Source: CAVTHK01 sp964552235 (GTDB lineage Bacteria; Spirochaetota; Spirochaetia; SZUA-6; CAVTHK01). Taken from it: 64,000 nucleotides of DNA. The notes beneath the pieces are model-generated. The model was not told the origin of the DNA, made no database searches, and saw only the letters and a program-made list of their open reading frames with translations. The stretch spans positions 1 through 64,000 of the forward strand of contig CAZKGO010000012.1 in NCBI GenBank assembly GCA_964552235.1, given 5' to 3'. Positions 26,754 through 35,381 of the stretch are shown one piece after another; within the stretch, counting starts at the first letter, position 1; every line of letters starts with the position of its first letter. A program made the position numbers and the translations under genes.

Positions 26754-27536
26754 ATGCGAGCGAACAAGGCTGCGGCCGCCGCGGTCCTCGCTGCGGCGCT
26801 GGCGCTTCTCACCGATCACGGAGCCGGGGCGCAGGGGCTGCGGCTCGACCCGTTGACCGACGGCATCCTCCTGGGCGTCAGCCTTCCCTACGCGGCGCTG
26901 AGCGAGTACCTGGTCGGCACCATCGACCGCGACGTGCTCGGCACGCCGGACCGGGACGATGTGAACTCCTTCGACAGGCTCGTGATGGCCGACTACTCGC
27001 GCGGGCTGGATACGGCCGGCGACGTCCTCATGGCCACGACGATGCTCGCGCCTGCAGCCTGGGGCTTCCGCCTCGGCTCGCGTGAGATGATCACGGCCGC
27101 TGTGATCTACCTCGAGACGCTGGCGTTCGCGCAGGGCGCCAAGAACACCTTCAAGCTGCTCGTCGCCCGGTACCGGCCCTACGTCTACGAGGGCGGCGCC
27201 ACGGACGTCGACTCGCGGGAGGATGACGCGAGCTTCCTCTCGGGCCACGCGACGATGGCGTTCGCTGCCGCGACCGCCGGAGTGTACCTGTTTTCGGCGT
27301 ACTTCCCGCAGTCGCGCTGGTTCGTGCCGCTGGCTGCGGGCGCCTATGGCCTGGCCACGCTCACCGCCGCCTTTCGCGTTGCCGCCGGGATGCATTTCAT
27401 GACCGACGTCGCCTCAGGCGCGGCCCTCGGCGCGGCCGTCGGGTACGCAGTCCCGCGGCTGCACCGCGGCGGCGAGCGCGCGGGGGTGAGCGTGAACGCG
27501 CTCCCCGGCGGCCTGCTGCTCACTTACCGCTACTAG
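26754..27536 (+). CDS. PAP2-family membrane phosphatase
   Basis: A 260-residue protein with a signal-like N-terminus and about five helices. The three phosphatase motifs are present: KLLVARYRPY (motif 1), FLSGHATMAFA (motif 2) and RVAAGMHFMTDV (motif 3), with the catalytic His residues in motifs 2 and 3. It would dephosphorylate a lipid phosphate, such as phosphatidate or undecaprenyl diphosphate, on the outer face of the inner membrane. The C-terminus (LLLTYRY) ends in aromatic residues like an outer-membrane strand, which I note without drawing a conclusion. It converges on the PfkB gene with 31 bases between. Confidence 0.82.
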   Translation: MRANKAAAAAVLAAALALLTDHGAGAQGLRLDPLTDGILLGVSLPYAALSEYLVGTIDRDVLGTPDRDDVNSFDRLVMADYSRGLDTAGDVLMATTMLAPAAWGFRLGSREMITAAVIYLETLAFAQGAKNTFKLLVARYRPYVYEGGATDVDSREDDASFLSGHATMAFAAATAGVYLFSAYFPQSRWFVPLAAGAYGLATLTAAFRVAAGMHFMTDVASGAALGAAVGYAVPRLHRGGERAGVSVNALPGGLLLTYRY

Positions 27537-27567
27537 GGCCGGCGTCCGCACCCGCACGCCCCGCGCT

Positions 27568-28463
27568 TCAGGCGCGCTCGGCCAGGAACGCCGCCACCTC
27601 GGCGCGCATGGGGATGCCGGGGCCGCCGCCAGGCGCACGCGGGCGGCCGGGGCAAGGCCCTGGGCGAGGGCGGCGGCGTAGGCGCCGTGGAACACGTCGC
27701 CGCACCCGGTGGTGTCCACTACCGGCACGCGGAACGCCGGCTGGTGCGCGACGTCGGCCGCGCCGCCTGCGGCGCCCGCGGCGCGGTACCAGGCGCCCTG
27801 CTGCCCGCGCGTGACCACGACCGCGGCGCGGGAGGCCGCCCACAGCCGCTCCACGGCCTGCGCCGGGCTGCGCGCCCCGGTCAGGCGCTCGGCGAGCGAC
27901 CACGGCACGATCAGGTGATCGGTGAGCGCCACCAGCTCTGCGAGCTCCGGCACGGTGTCGCGCTCGAAGTCGGCGACGGTCGGCACACCGGCAGCGCGGG
28001 CGGCCGCGGCCACGCGCAGCATGCGCCGGGGGTGAGTGTGATCGAGGAACAGGACCCGCGCCTGCGAGACGACCTCGTCGGCAGGCACAGCGGGGTCTTC
28101 GTCCACGCCCTCGGTGTTGATCAGGATCGTGCGCGTGTCGCGCGAGAGGTCGACGATGATCGTGGAGTGGCGCGGCCGCGCGCCCGAGCGGCGCACGACC
28201 CCGTCGAGGGCGATCCCTTCAGCGGCCAGGCGCGAGAGCGCCAGCGCCGACAGCCCGTCGTCGCCGAGCACCCCCGCAAAGGCGCAGCGCGCACCCAGGC
28301 GCGCGGCCGCCACGAGGGCCGTCGCCGTCAACCCGCCGACCTGCCGGGCGGTCGCCTTGACGCGCGTTTTGCTCTCCGGCCGGGGGTACTCCTCGACGTA
28401 CAGCAGGTCGTCGATCGTGATCGCGCCGACGCCGAGGATGTCCGGGCCGCCCGATGCCTCCAC
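27568..28463 (-). pseudogene. PfkB-family carbohydrate kinase with 3' frame disruption
   Basis: The N-terminal 270 or so residues read as a ribokinase-type kinase: GVGAITIDDLLYVEEYP, AGVLGDDGLS, and the catalytic/anion-hole loop VVDTTGCGDVFHGAY. After about residue 275 (RVRLA, near 27630) the frame runs into Arg/Pro/Trp-rich nonsense, while another frame supplies the proper ending GGGPGIPMRAEVAAFLAERA and the stop at 27568. The usual 11-12 residues between these parts are absent, so a non-triplet deletion in the GCGGCGGCC repeat tract is likely. Start is GTG, five bases after the neighbour's stop. The catalytic Asp survives, but the C-terminus would be wrong. True mutation or assembly error cannot be told. 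Confidence 0.75.
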
Positions 28464-28468
28464 GACGC

Positions 28469-29635
28469 TCAGCCCTCTTCGGCCACAAGGCTCTTGAGGT
28501 AGCTGATCTTCTTGGCGCACACCTGGGCGAGGCTGCCGGGCCGCCGCGCCGCCTGGATGCGGTCCGGGCTCCAGAGGCGGCTGAACTGGCCGTGCAGCTT
28601 GCGGTACTCGTCGGGCGTGAGCCCTTCCCACTGGGCCGACTTGGCCCGCGCCAGCGCCTCGGCGTCGCCCGGCGCGAGCGACGCGATGTCGGCAAAGTAC
28701 ATGTCGAGGGGGAAGCGGGCGTTGTACTCGTCCCAGAGGGTCATTCCGCGCTCGCGGGCCGAGGCGAGCTGCTTCTCCCAGAACTCCAGGACGTCGCGGA
28801 TGTGGTTGGCCGGCTCGAAGCTTTTCTTGCCGCCGTCGTAGATGGCGCAGCCCTCCAGGCCGATGATCATCCGCTCGAACTGCGAGCCCTCGAACTCCGG
28901 CGAAAGCAGCGCGCCGAGCCTGTAGCTCTTCAGCAGGTCGGTGTCCTTGAGGCAGTTGGCCAGCGGCGTGCCGTCGCCCGCCAGGGCGAAGCGGCCCTCG
29001 AGGTAGACGAGGATCGTGCGGTCGTAGCCGGCGAAACGCCGCTTGAACTCGCGGTGCCACCTGGCCAGCACCCGCTCGGCCTCGGCGCACCCGATCGTGA
29101 TGAAGACGAGGTTGCGCAGCGCCAGACCGCTGCGCTCCATGAACGAGGCGAGGTAGTGGATGCCGTTGTCGAGGGACACTCCCGAGGCGACGATGTCGCC
29201 GGAGTAGACCGTGGCGTCGTTGGGCACGAGGAACTTGCGGTAGGTGTCCTCGCTGATCTCGAAGCGTCCCTCCTTGAGGACGCGCTGGCTGGAGATGTAG
29301 GAGCTGGAGTGCCACTTGTAGCCAAAGGCCTTGCGCAGCGCCTCGCGGACGCCGAAGTTGAGGCCGCCGCGCAGGATGTGGTACACGTTCACGGTCCTGG
29401 AGCCGATGGTGCTCAGCTGCTCGAGCATGTTCAGCCCCTTGAGCATGTTGGTGATGCCGTTCTCCAGCAGGTTGGTGAAGTCGCAATTGATGATCTCGGG
29501 GTGGTTCATCAGGTCCCGGGTGTCCCGGGTCGAGACCACGTAGCGGCGCAGGCTCGGATCGGCCAGGGGCGGCTCGATCAGGTAGACGCCTACCGCTTCG
29601 TCCTTGAAACGGCGAACGAGTCTCTCGGCGGCCAT
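28469..29635 (-). CDS. Phosphoribosyltransferase-like protein of unknown function
   Basis: A 388-residue soluble protein I do not recognise by name. The segment VNVYHILRGGLNFGVREAL followed by VYSGDIVASGVSLDNGIHYL resembles a type I PRTase: a ILRGG strand-loop and a diverged PRPP loop (normally DD-x-x-x-[ST]-G-x-[ST]). The first acidic pair is reduced to GD, so PRPP binding may be altered. The C-terminal half (FGRFALAGDG, LGALLSPEFEGSQFER, LEFWEKQLASARERGM) has no family I know. It is followed by the PfkB kinase gene five bases later and is divergent from a cytosine deaminase-like gene, which suggests nucleobase or nucleoside salvage. This is inference. Confidence 0.6.
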   Translation of the reverse strand: MAAERLVRRFKDEAVGVYLIEPPLADPSLRRYVVSTRDTRDLMNHPEIINCDFTNLLENGITNMLKGLNMLEQLSTIGSRTVNVYHILRGGLNFGVREALRKAFGYKWHSSSYISSQRVLKEGRFEISEDTYRKFLVPNDATVYSGDIVASGVSLDNGIHYLASFMERSGLALRNLVFITIGCAEAERVLARWHREFKRRFAGYDRTILVYLEGRFALAGDGTPLANCLKDTDLLKSYRLGALLSPEFEGSQFERMIIGLEGCAIYDGGKKSFEPANHIRDVLEFWEKQLASARERGMTLWDEYNARFPLDMYFADIASLAPGDAEALARAKSAQWEGLTPDEYRKLHGQFSRLWSPDRIQAARRPGSLAQVCAKKISYLKSLVAEEG

Positions 29636-29782
29636 GGACACAGTGTTAGCACGAGAACGGCGGGAAGGCCAGCGGCCGCATGGGGGCACCGCGATGCCCG
29701 CGCGGGCGCCGGACCGCGGGGGGGGCGCTGCGCCCTGCCCATCGCCCGGCCGCGGGGCCGTGCGCGGGCGGCCGCGCTGTGG

Positions 29783-29788
29783 TACGAT
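29783..29788 (+). promoter_or_regulatory. Candidate -10 box (TACGAT) for the cytosine deaminase-like gene
   Basis: TACGAT ends six bases before the GTG start, and no ribosome-binding site is visible, so the transcript may start at or next to the GTG (leaderless). The hexamer 17 bases upstream (GTGCGC) is not a recognisable -35, which keeps confidence low. Confidence 0.3.
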
Positions 29789-29794
29789 CAGCTC

Positions 29795-31009
29795 GTGCTC
29801 GACCTGCTGATCAGGGGCGCGGCGATCCTCGGCACCGAAGGGCCGCGCGACATCGCGATCAGCGGCGCCGCGATCGTGGAAGTGGCGCCGCAGATCCGCC
29901 GGCCCGCGCGAAAGACCTTCGATGCGGCCGGCCGCCTCGCCCTGCCGCCGTTCGTGGACAGCCACTTCCACCTGGACTCGGTTCTGACGCGCATCCCCAA
30001 CCGGACAGGCACCCTCAAGGAGGGCATCGACAACTGGCGCGACTACAAGAGAACGCGCCTGACCGTCGAGGATGTGCGCGACCGCGCCACGCGTTACTGC
30101 GAGCGCGCCTTCGCCATGGGCATCCAGGCCATCCGCTCCCACGTCGACGTGTGCGACCCCGACCTGCGCGGCGTGCGCGCCCTCTTGCAGGTGCGCGAGG
30201 ATCAGAGCGAGCGCCTCGACATCCAGCTGGTGGCTTTTCCGCAGGACGGCCTCACCCACGACGCGCAGACCATGCACCAGCTCGAGCAGGCCCTGGACCT
30301 GGGCGTCGACGTGGTCGGCGGCATCCCGCACTACGAGCGGTCGGCGGAGCTGGGCCGCCGCAGCGTCACCCTCCTGCTCGAGCTGGCGGCCGAGCGGGGC
30401 CTGCCGGTGGACATGCACTGCGACGAAAGCGACGACCCCTCCTCGCGTCACGTCGAGCACCTGGCTGCGGAGACCATCCGCCTGGGGCTCCAGGGCAGGG
30501 TCACCGCCTCGCACGTGACCTCGATGGCGATGATGGACCCCTACTACGTCAGCCGCAAGCTCATTCCCCTCATGGCCGAGGCTCACCTGAACGTCGTCGC
30601 CAACCCCCTGATCAACATCCACCTCGGCGGCCGCTTCCACCACCCGGCCCCGCGGGCGATGGCGCCGATCCGGCAGTTGATGGCCGCAGGCCTTACCGTC
30701 GCCTGCGGCCAGGACTGCAACCAGGACCCCTGGTATCCCCTGGGCAACGCGGACATGATCGAGGTCGCGAAGATGGGCGCCCACGTCGGCCACATGATGG
30801 GGGTGGAGCAACTGCGCGCGATGCTCGACACGGTGACGGTCAACGCGGCCCGCGTCATGGCGTTGCCCGGCTGCGGGCCGGCGGAGCTCGCCGCAGGCTC
30901 GCGCGCGAGCCTGCTCCTCCTCGACGCCCCCGACGCGCTGGAGGCTCTGCGCACCTCGCCGCGCCGCAGCCTCGTGGTGCGCGACGGCCGCGTGCTGGCC
31001 GGCGGCTGA
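29795..31009 (+). CDS. Cytosine deaminase-like amidohydrolase
   Basis: A 404-residue metal-dependent amidohydrolase, very like Escherichia coli CodA along its length. Metal and catalytic residues line up: HFHLD (two His), NRTGTLKEGI, HVDVCDPDLRGV, VDMHCDESDD (His and Glu), ASHVTSM (His), VANPLINIHLGGRF and GQDCNQDPWYPLG (Asp). The position that is His in CodA's GHDD is Gln here, so the base specificity could differ. It starts at a GTG with no clear ribosome site. It deaminates a nucleobase or similar ring amide in the cytoplasm. It lies divergent from the PRTase-like gene and shortly upstream of a Liv-type transporter. Confidence 0.85.
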   Translation: MLDLLIRGAAILGTEGPRDIAISGAAIVEVAPQIRRPARKTFDAAGRLALPPFVDSHFHLDSVLTRIPNRTGTLKEGIDNWRDYKRTRLTVEDVRDRATRYCERAFAMGIQAIRSHVDVCDPDLRGVRALLQVREDQSERLDIQLVAFPQDGLTHDAQTMHQLEQALDLGVDVVGGIPHYERSAELGRRSVTLLLELAAERGLPVDMHCDESDDPSSRHVEHLAAETIRLGLQGRVTASHVTSMAMMDPYYVSRKLIPLMAEAHLNVVANPLINIHLGGRFHHPAPRAMAPIRQLMAAGLTVACGQDCNQDPWYPLGNADMIEVAKMGAHVGHMMGVEQLRAMLDTVTVNAARVMALPGCGPAELAAGSRASLLLLDAPDALEALRTSPRRSLVVRDGRVLAGG

Positions 31010-31043
31010 GCCGCACCGCCGAGCACCGCGGGTGGACGCGGCC

Positions 31044-31472
31044 TCAGCCGAGGCCGCTCAGCCGCAGGACGTCCTCGAGGGTGATGCTCTCGGTGCTGCA
31101 GAGAGCGTTCAGCTCCACCGGCACCTGCTCCCGCTGGGCGACGAGGCTCTCATAGAGGCGGGACCTCCGCTGCAGCGAGTCGCCGCTCACCCAGCCCCTG
31201 GATGTCCACAGGACGCAGTCGTCTAGCCAGATGCCGAAGACCACCGGCTCCTCGAGGGACCCGTGGCAGACCGCCACGCGCTTGATGGGCTTGTCCACCA
31301 CGGAGATCTCCCGCGCGGCGTCCGCGTTGATCGAGAATGGCGTGAGGTGGTAGCGCTCGATCAGCAGATGGGCGTTGGCCCTGGAGATCTTGATCCCTCT
31401 GCCTGCCAGGCTCAGGCGGCCCCGGCTCGCGTCGACCGAGGTGATCGCGGTGACAAAGACGGCGATGTCCAT
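31044..31472 (-). CDS. Conserved-looking hypothetical protein
   Basis: A 142-residue soluble protein with mixed alpha/beta composition and no motif I recognise (MDIAVFVTAITSVD, RGIKISRANAHLLIERYHL, VVFGIWLDDCVLWTSRGW). The start was set at MDIAVF because GGAGG lies six bases upstream and a perfect TATAAT overlaps the alternative ATG at 31490. It converges on the cytosine deaminase-like gene. Codon use resembles its neighbours, so it is probably a real gene. Function unknown. Confidence 0.6.
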   Translation of the reverse strand: MDIAVFVTAITSVDASRGRLSLAGRGIKISRANAHLLIERYHLTPFSINADAAREISVVDKPIKRVAVCHGSLEEPVVFGIWLDDCVLWTSRGWVSGDSLQRRSRLYESLVAQREQVPVELNALCSTESITLEDVLRLSGLG

Positions 31473-31488
31473 GGACGCCTCCGCCGCC

Positions 31489-31494
31489 ATTATA
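31489..31494 (-). promoter_or_regulatory. Consensus -10 box (TATAAT) for the 142-residue hypothetical
   Basis: A perfect TATAAT reads on the minus strand 17 bases before the chosen ATG, which predicts a leader of about ten bases that just fits the GGAGG. No -35 match at the usual distance. In DNA this GC-rich a perfect TATAAT next to a start is unlikely by chance but not impossible. Confidence 0.45.
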
Positions 31495-31597
31495 GTGCAT
31501 CCGGCGGGACGCGGGGGCGGCGGGCAGGCGGCGACGGGCGGCGGCCTTGCCTGCGAGCGGCCGCTCCGGCTAGAATGCAGCGCGCCCGGGAGGTGCG

Positions 31598-31915
31598 ATG
31601 CCGATGATCTACGTCGTGGTCACCATGAAGATCGCCAAGGGTCGTATGGAAGAGTTCCTCGCGGCCTGCGAGGAGGTGCGGCCGCACGTGCTGCGCGAGA
31701 AAGGCTGCCTCGGCTACGAGCACACGCGCGAGGTCGAGAGCCCCCTCGGGATCCAGGAGCCGATCGACCCCGACCGGATCACGCTGGTGGAGCGCTGGGA
31801 ATCGCTGGCGGACCTCGAGGCGCACGCAAAGGCCCCCCACATGGCGCCGTTCGCCGCGCGGGTCAAGGGTCTTCGCGAGAGCGTGAGCGCGCGGGTAGGC
31901 GAGACGATTTTCTAG
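31598..31915 (+). CDS. ABM-domain (antibiotic biosynthesis monooxygenase-like) protein
   Basis: A 105-residue dimeric alpha/beta-barrel fold protein. IYVVVTMKIAKGRMEEFLAA, KGCLGYEHTRE and LVERWESLADLEAHAKAPHM are the classic ABM/YgiN pattern; the conserved Trp and His are present. Related proteins oxidise quinols or bind haem, while many have no known substrate. GGGAGG precedes the ATG by five bases. It lies 67 bases upstream of the LivK gene, but a promoter candidate in between suggests separate expression. Confidence 0.82.
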   Translation: MPMIYVVVTMKIAKGRMEEFLAACEEVRPHVLREKGCLGYEHTREVESPLGIQEPIDPDRITLVERWESLADLEAHAKAPHMAPFAARVKGLRESVSARVGETIF

Positions 31916-31944
31916 CGCGTTGCCTGTCGCAGGCGCGGGTTTTC

Positions 31945-31953
31945 TGCTACTAT
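31945..31953 (+). promoter_or_regulatory. Extended -10 promoter candidate (TGcTACTAT) for the Liv operon
   Basis: The sequence matches an extended -10 element (TGnTATAAT with TACTAT) and lies 29 bases before the LivK ATG, leaving room for the AAAGGAG ribosome site. There is no good -35 at 17 bases, as is allowed for extended -10 promoters. Confidence 0.45.
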
Positions 31954-31982
31954 CGAGCGGTTTTCGGAAAGGAGACAGGGAC

Positions 31983-33152
31983 ATGCGTTCACGGATGATA
32001 GGCAGGGTTGCGGTCGCCCTGGTCTTCGTGGCCTGCGGGTTGCTCGCCTTTGGCACGGGCACCTCGGAGAAGGTCGTCAAGATCGCCTTTATCGGCCCGC
32101 TGACCGGTCCGAACGCTGCGGTCGGCATCGGCGCCAGGAACTCGTTCGAGCTCAAGGTGAACGAAGTCGTCGGCAAGGGTGACTTCCCCTACAAGATCGA
32201 GCTGGTCTTCGAGGACGACGCCTCCGATCCGGCCACGGGAGTCGCGGCGGCCAACAAGGTCTGCTCTGACCCGGACGTGGTGGCGGCCAGCACTCACTGG
32301 AACAGCCCGGTGGGCCTCGCCACGATCCACGTGTTCCACAAGTTCGGCGTCCCCCAGGTGCTCTGGGGCACGATCCACGCCGACATCACCTACAAGCACA
32401 ACTACCCCGAGGTCACCCGCGTGATTCCCATGAGCGTGATGCAGAACGAGCGGGCGGCCGAGCTCGGCGTCAAGGACTTCGGCAAGAAGCGCTGGGTGAT
32501 CATCCACGACACCACCGACTACGGCACCAAGAACAGGGACGAGATGGCCGCCGCTCTCAAGAAGCGGGGCGCCGACCTGGTCGGCACCTTTGGGGTCACC
32601 GTCGGGCAGCAGGACTTCATGGGAATCCTCACCAAGGTCAAAGAGCTGGCTCCCGAGGCGATCTACTACGGCGGCGTCGTCACCGAGAGCGCTCTCATCC
32701 GCACCCAGGCCTCCAAGCTCGGCCTCACGAAGATCCTGTACATCGGCATGGCCGGAATGCAGTCGGACACTTTTGGCAAGATCGCCGGCGCCGCCGCCGA
32801 GGGCAGCTTCTGCTCCAGCACCTTCGACATCTCGGCCTCGGACGTGGGCAAGGCCTTCGAGAAGTCCTACTACGCGAAGTACAAGGAGCCCTACGAGCAG
32901 AACGGCGCCTACGCCTACGACGCCGCGGGCGTGATCCTGCAGGCCCTCAAGGCTGTGGGACCGGACCGGGCCAAGCTGGTGCAGTACATCCGGAGCAACG
33001 ACTACACCGGCGTCCTCGGCCTCACCCACTTCGACGACCACGGCCAGAGCATCACCGGCGGCCTCACGATGTACGTGAACCAGGACGGCAAGTGGATCAA
33101 CTGGGAGGAGTCTGAGTTCAAAGCCGGCAAGCGCAAGCTGCCCTGGCAGTAG
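31983..33152 (+). CDS. Branched-chain amino-acid-type ABC transporter substrate-binding protein (LivK-like)
   Basis: A 389-residue exported protein of the periplasmic-binding-protein family 6. The signal segment VAVALVFVACGLLAFG may carry a lipobox Cys (FVAC). The mature part begins VVKIAFIGPLTGPNAAVGIGARNSFEL, the LivK/AmiC-type opening, followed by VFEDDASDPATGVAAANKV and VIHDTTDYG-like strands. Ligands of this class include branched-chain amino acids, urea and amides; the pocket cannot be read here. It is first in a five-gene transporter operon and is followed by a stem-loop before the permease genes. Confidence 0.9.
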   Translation: MRSRMIGRVAVALVFVACGLLAFGTGTSEKVVKIAFIGPLTGPNAAVGIGARNSFELKVNEVVGKGDFPYKIELVFEDDASDPATGVAAANKVCSDPDVVAASTHWNSPVGLATIHVFHKFGVPQVLWGTIHADITYKHNYPEVTRVIPMSVMQNERAAELGVKDFGKKRWVIIHDTTDYGTKNRDEMAAALKKRGADLVGTFGVTVGQQDFMGILTKVKELAPEAIYYGGVVTESALIRTQASKLGLTKILYIGMAGMQSDTFGKIAGAAAEGSFCSSTFDISASDVGKAFEKSYYAKYKEPYEQNGAYAYDAAGVILQALKAVGPDRAKLVQYIRSNDYTGVLGLTHFDDHGQSITGGLTMYVNQDGKWINWEESEFKAGKRKLPWQ

Positions 33153-33171
33153 GACCGTAGCAGCGGCGCGG

Positions 33172-33201
33172 GCGCCGGTCGCCTCACGGGGCTTCCGGCG
33201 C
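33172..33201 (+). other. Stem-loop between LivK and LivH genes
   Basis: GCGCCGG at 33172-33178 pairs perfectly with CCGGCGC at 33195-33201 around a 16-base loop. It starts 20 bases after the LivK stop and has no U-tract. Same position relative to a binding-protein gene as three other hairpins in this window. Confidence 0.55.
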
Positions 33202-33231
33202 GCCCTGCCGCCCTGAGGCCGGCCCCCGACG

Positions 33232-34152
33232 ATGGACTTTGCCATCGAGCTCTCCGTCAGCTTTCTCATGCTCGGCTGCATGTACACCCTCGTCGCTGTC
33301 GGCTTCACGATGTACGTCGGCGTGATCAACCTGGCCAACTTCTCGCACGGAGACACGTGCGTGGTCGGAGCCTTTGTCCTGATGCCCCTCTTCCACCTCC
33401 TCGCCGGCCTGGGCTGGGTCAGGGGCGGAGGGGCGCCGCTCGTGCTCGCGCTCATCGCGGCCACCATCGTCGTCACGGGAGGCTGGGGCGCCGTTCTCTT
33501 CCGCCTGGTGATCCACCCGCTGCTCCGCTCCCCGCGGCTCATCGTGCTGCTGGCCACGGTGGCTGCAGGCCAGGCGATCCGCGAGACGATCCGGGTGATC
33601 TACCCGGAGGGCAGCAACCCCCAGGTGTTCCCGCGCCTGCTCCCCGAGGGGGGGCTGCACCTCGGCGCGGTGCTGGTTCGCTGGGAGAGCCTCATCATCC
33701 TGGCGGCGACCTTGGCCACCATCGGGCTGCTGAGCCTTTTCATCTCGCGGACCCGCATGGGCCTGGCGATGCGGGCGGTTTCCCAGAATCAGGACGTGGC
33801 CCAGATGATGGGAGTTCCCCTCGAGCGGACGGTCATGGCGGTCTTCGTCATCGGCTCGATGCTGGCGGGGCTGGCCGGGGTGATGAACGGCGCCTACTAC
33901 CAGATCACCAAGTTCGACATCGGCAACAACCTGGGCATCAAGGGCTTCTCGGCCGCGGTCATCGGCGGGCTGGGCAACATCTACGGCGCGATCGTCGGCG
34001 GCCTCCTGCTGAGCTTCGTCGAGGTGTTCACGGCCGCGCTCGTGCCCGGGGGCTCCCAGTTCCAGGACGTGTTCTCGTTCCTGGTGGTGATCATCTTCCT
34101 GGTGGTCAAGCCCTCCGGCATCCTCGGAGAGAAGGCCTATGAAAAGGTGTGA
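33232..34152 (+). CDS. Branched-chain amino-acid-type ABC permease (LivH-like)
   Basis: A 306-residue permease with eight to nine helices. The segments GVINLANFSHGDTCVVGAF, RTRMGLAMRAVSQNQDVAQMMGV and KGFSAAVIGGLGNIYGAIVGG are the LivH hallmark motifs; the second is the loop that contacts the ATPase. The stop overlaps the LivM GTG start by four bases. Length and motifs are complete. Confidence 0.93.
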   Translation: MDFAIELSVSFLMLGCMYTLVAVGFTMYVGVINLANFSHGDTCVVGAFVLMPLFHLLAGLGWVRGGGAPLVLALIAATIVVTGGWGAVLFRLVIHPLLRSPRLIVLLATVAAGQAIRETIRVIYPEGSNPQVFPRLLPEGGLHLGAVLVRWESLIILAATLATIGLLSLFISRTRMGLAMRAVSQNQDVAQMMGVPLERTVMAVFVIGSMLAGLAGVMNGAYYQITKFDIGNNLGIKGFSAAVIGGLGNIYGAIVGGLLLSFVEVFTAALVPGGSQFQDVFSFLVVIIFLVVKPSGILGEKAYEKV

Positions 34153-35381
34153 GGCGGGTCGTGGCCTCCGGCGCTAGCGGCAGGGGCGCCCGCGTCGCGG
34201 CCTCGGGCTCCGGCCGCAGGCTCGCGAGGGTCGCGCTCCTCGCGGCCGCCGAGACCGTCGTGGCTGCGCTTGCGTTCGTGTTCCTCACGGCGCGCTCGAC
34301 CCTCGCCCTCGTGGCGCCGATCGCTGCGGGCGCTGCGCTCGCGCTCGCGATCGGGCGCGCGAGCCGCCTGCGGGCCGCGCTCACGAGCGCGTTTCAACTC
34401 CAACGGCCCGCGGCCCTGGCCGTGGCCGCCATCCTGCTGCTCGCGCTTCCGCTCCTGCTGCGCCGCGACGCCTACTCGCTTCACATCCTCGTGGTCTCGG
34501 GGATCCAGGTGATCCTGGTGCTGGGCCTCAACCTCCAGGTCGGCAGCGCCGGCCTGCCCAACCTGGGATTCGCGGCCTTTTACGGGATCGGCGCCTACAC
34601 CTCGGCGCTCCTGGCCGTGCGGCTCGGGGTGCCGTTCTGGGTGGGCGCCGCGGCGGGCGGCATCGTCTCCGCCGCCTTCGGCCTGGTCCTCGGCTTCCCG
34701 ACGCTCAAGACGCGCACCTACTACCTGGCCCTCATCACCATCGCCTTCGGCCTCGTGGTCTACCTGCTCATGCTCAACCTCAAGTTCCTCGACGGCCCCG
34801 ACGGCGTGCGCGACATCCCGCCGCCCCGCATCGCCGGCTGGTCTCTGCTGTCGACGGTCACGTTGTTCGCGGCCAGGTACCCGATGCAGCTGAACTACTA
34901 CTACCTGGTCCTCGCGTTCGCGGCTGCGGCGGTCGCCGGCGCGCGCGCCCTCTACCAGTCGCGCACGGGCCTGGTCTGGAACGCCGTGCGGGAGGACGAG
35001 ATCGCCTCGCAGTCGGTGGCCATCGACGTGTCGGCGGCCAAGCTGCTCGCCTTTGCCGTGGGCGCGTTCTACGCCGGGGCCGCGGGCGCGCTCTACGCGC
35101 ACTACGTCGGCTACATCTCGGCGCAGAACTTCACCATGACCCAGTCGCTGGCCTTTCTCTCGATGGTGATCCTCGGCGGGCTCGACAACATCGCGGGGGT
35201 GGCGCTGGCCGCCGTTCTGCTGAGCGTGCTTCCCGAAAAGTTCCGCGCCCTCTCCGACTACCGCGTGATCGCCTACGGCGTGATCATCATCGTGATGCTG
35301 ATCTTCCGGCCCTCGGGCCTGATCCCGCAGAAGACCAGGGACTACGCCTTTGCGCGGAGGCGAAAGGCCGGCCATGGCTGA
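34149..35381 (+). CDS. Branched-chain amino-acid-type ABC permease (LivM-like)
   Basis: A 410-residue permease with an Ala/Arg-rich N-terminal extension of about 80 residues before the conserved core. The core has LNLQVGSAGLPNLGFAAFYGIGAYTSALLA, RTGLVWNAVREDEIASQSVAIDV and FLSMVILGGLDNIAG, all typical of LivM. Start GTG overlaps the LivH stop. The extension has two predicted helices and could be partly non-coding if a later start is used. It overlaps LivG by eight bases. Confidence 0.9.
   Translation: MRRVVASGASGRGARVAASGSGRRLARVALLAAAETVVAALAFVFLTARSTLALVAPIAAGAALALAIGRASRLRAALTSAFQLQRPAALAVAAILLLALPLLLRRDAYSLHILVVSGIQVILVLGLNLQVGSAGLPNLGFAAFYGIGAYTSALLAVRLGVPFWVGAAAGGIVSAAFGLVLGFPTLKTRTYYLALITIAFGLVVYLLMLNLKFLDGPDGVRDIPPPRIAGWSLLSTVTLFAARYPMQLNYYYLVLAFAAAAVAGARALYQSRTGLVWNAVREDEIASQSVAIDVSAAKLLAFAVGAFYAGAAGALYAHYVGYISAQNFTMTQSLAFLSMVILGGLDNIAGVALAAVLLSVLPEKFRALSDYRVIAYGVIIIVMLIFRPSGLIPQKTRDYAFARRRKAGHG

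Noticed and set aside
27537..27567. Terminator hairpin between PAP2 and PfkB genes
   Set aside because: GGCGT/ACGCC is a five-base stem without a U-tract, expected by chance at this GC content.
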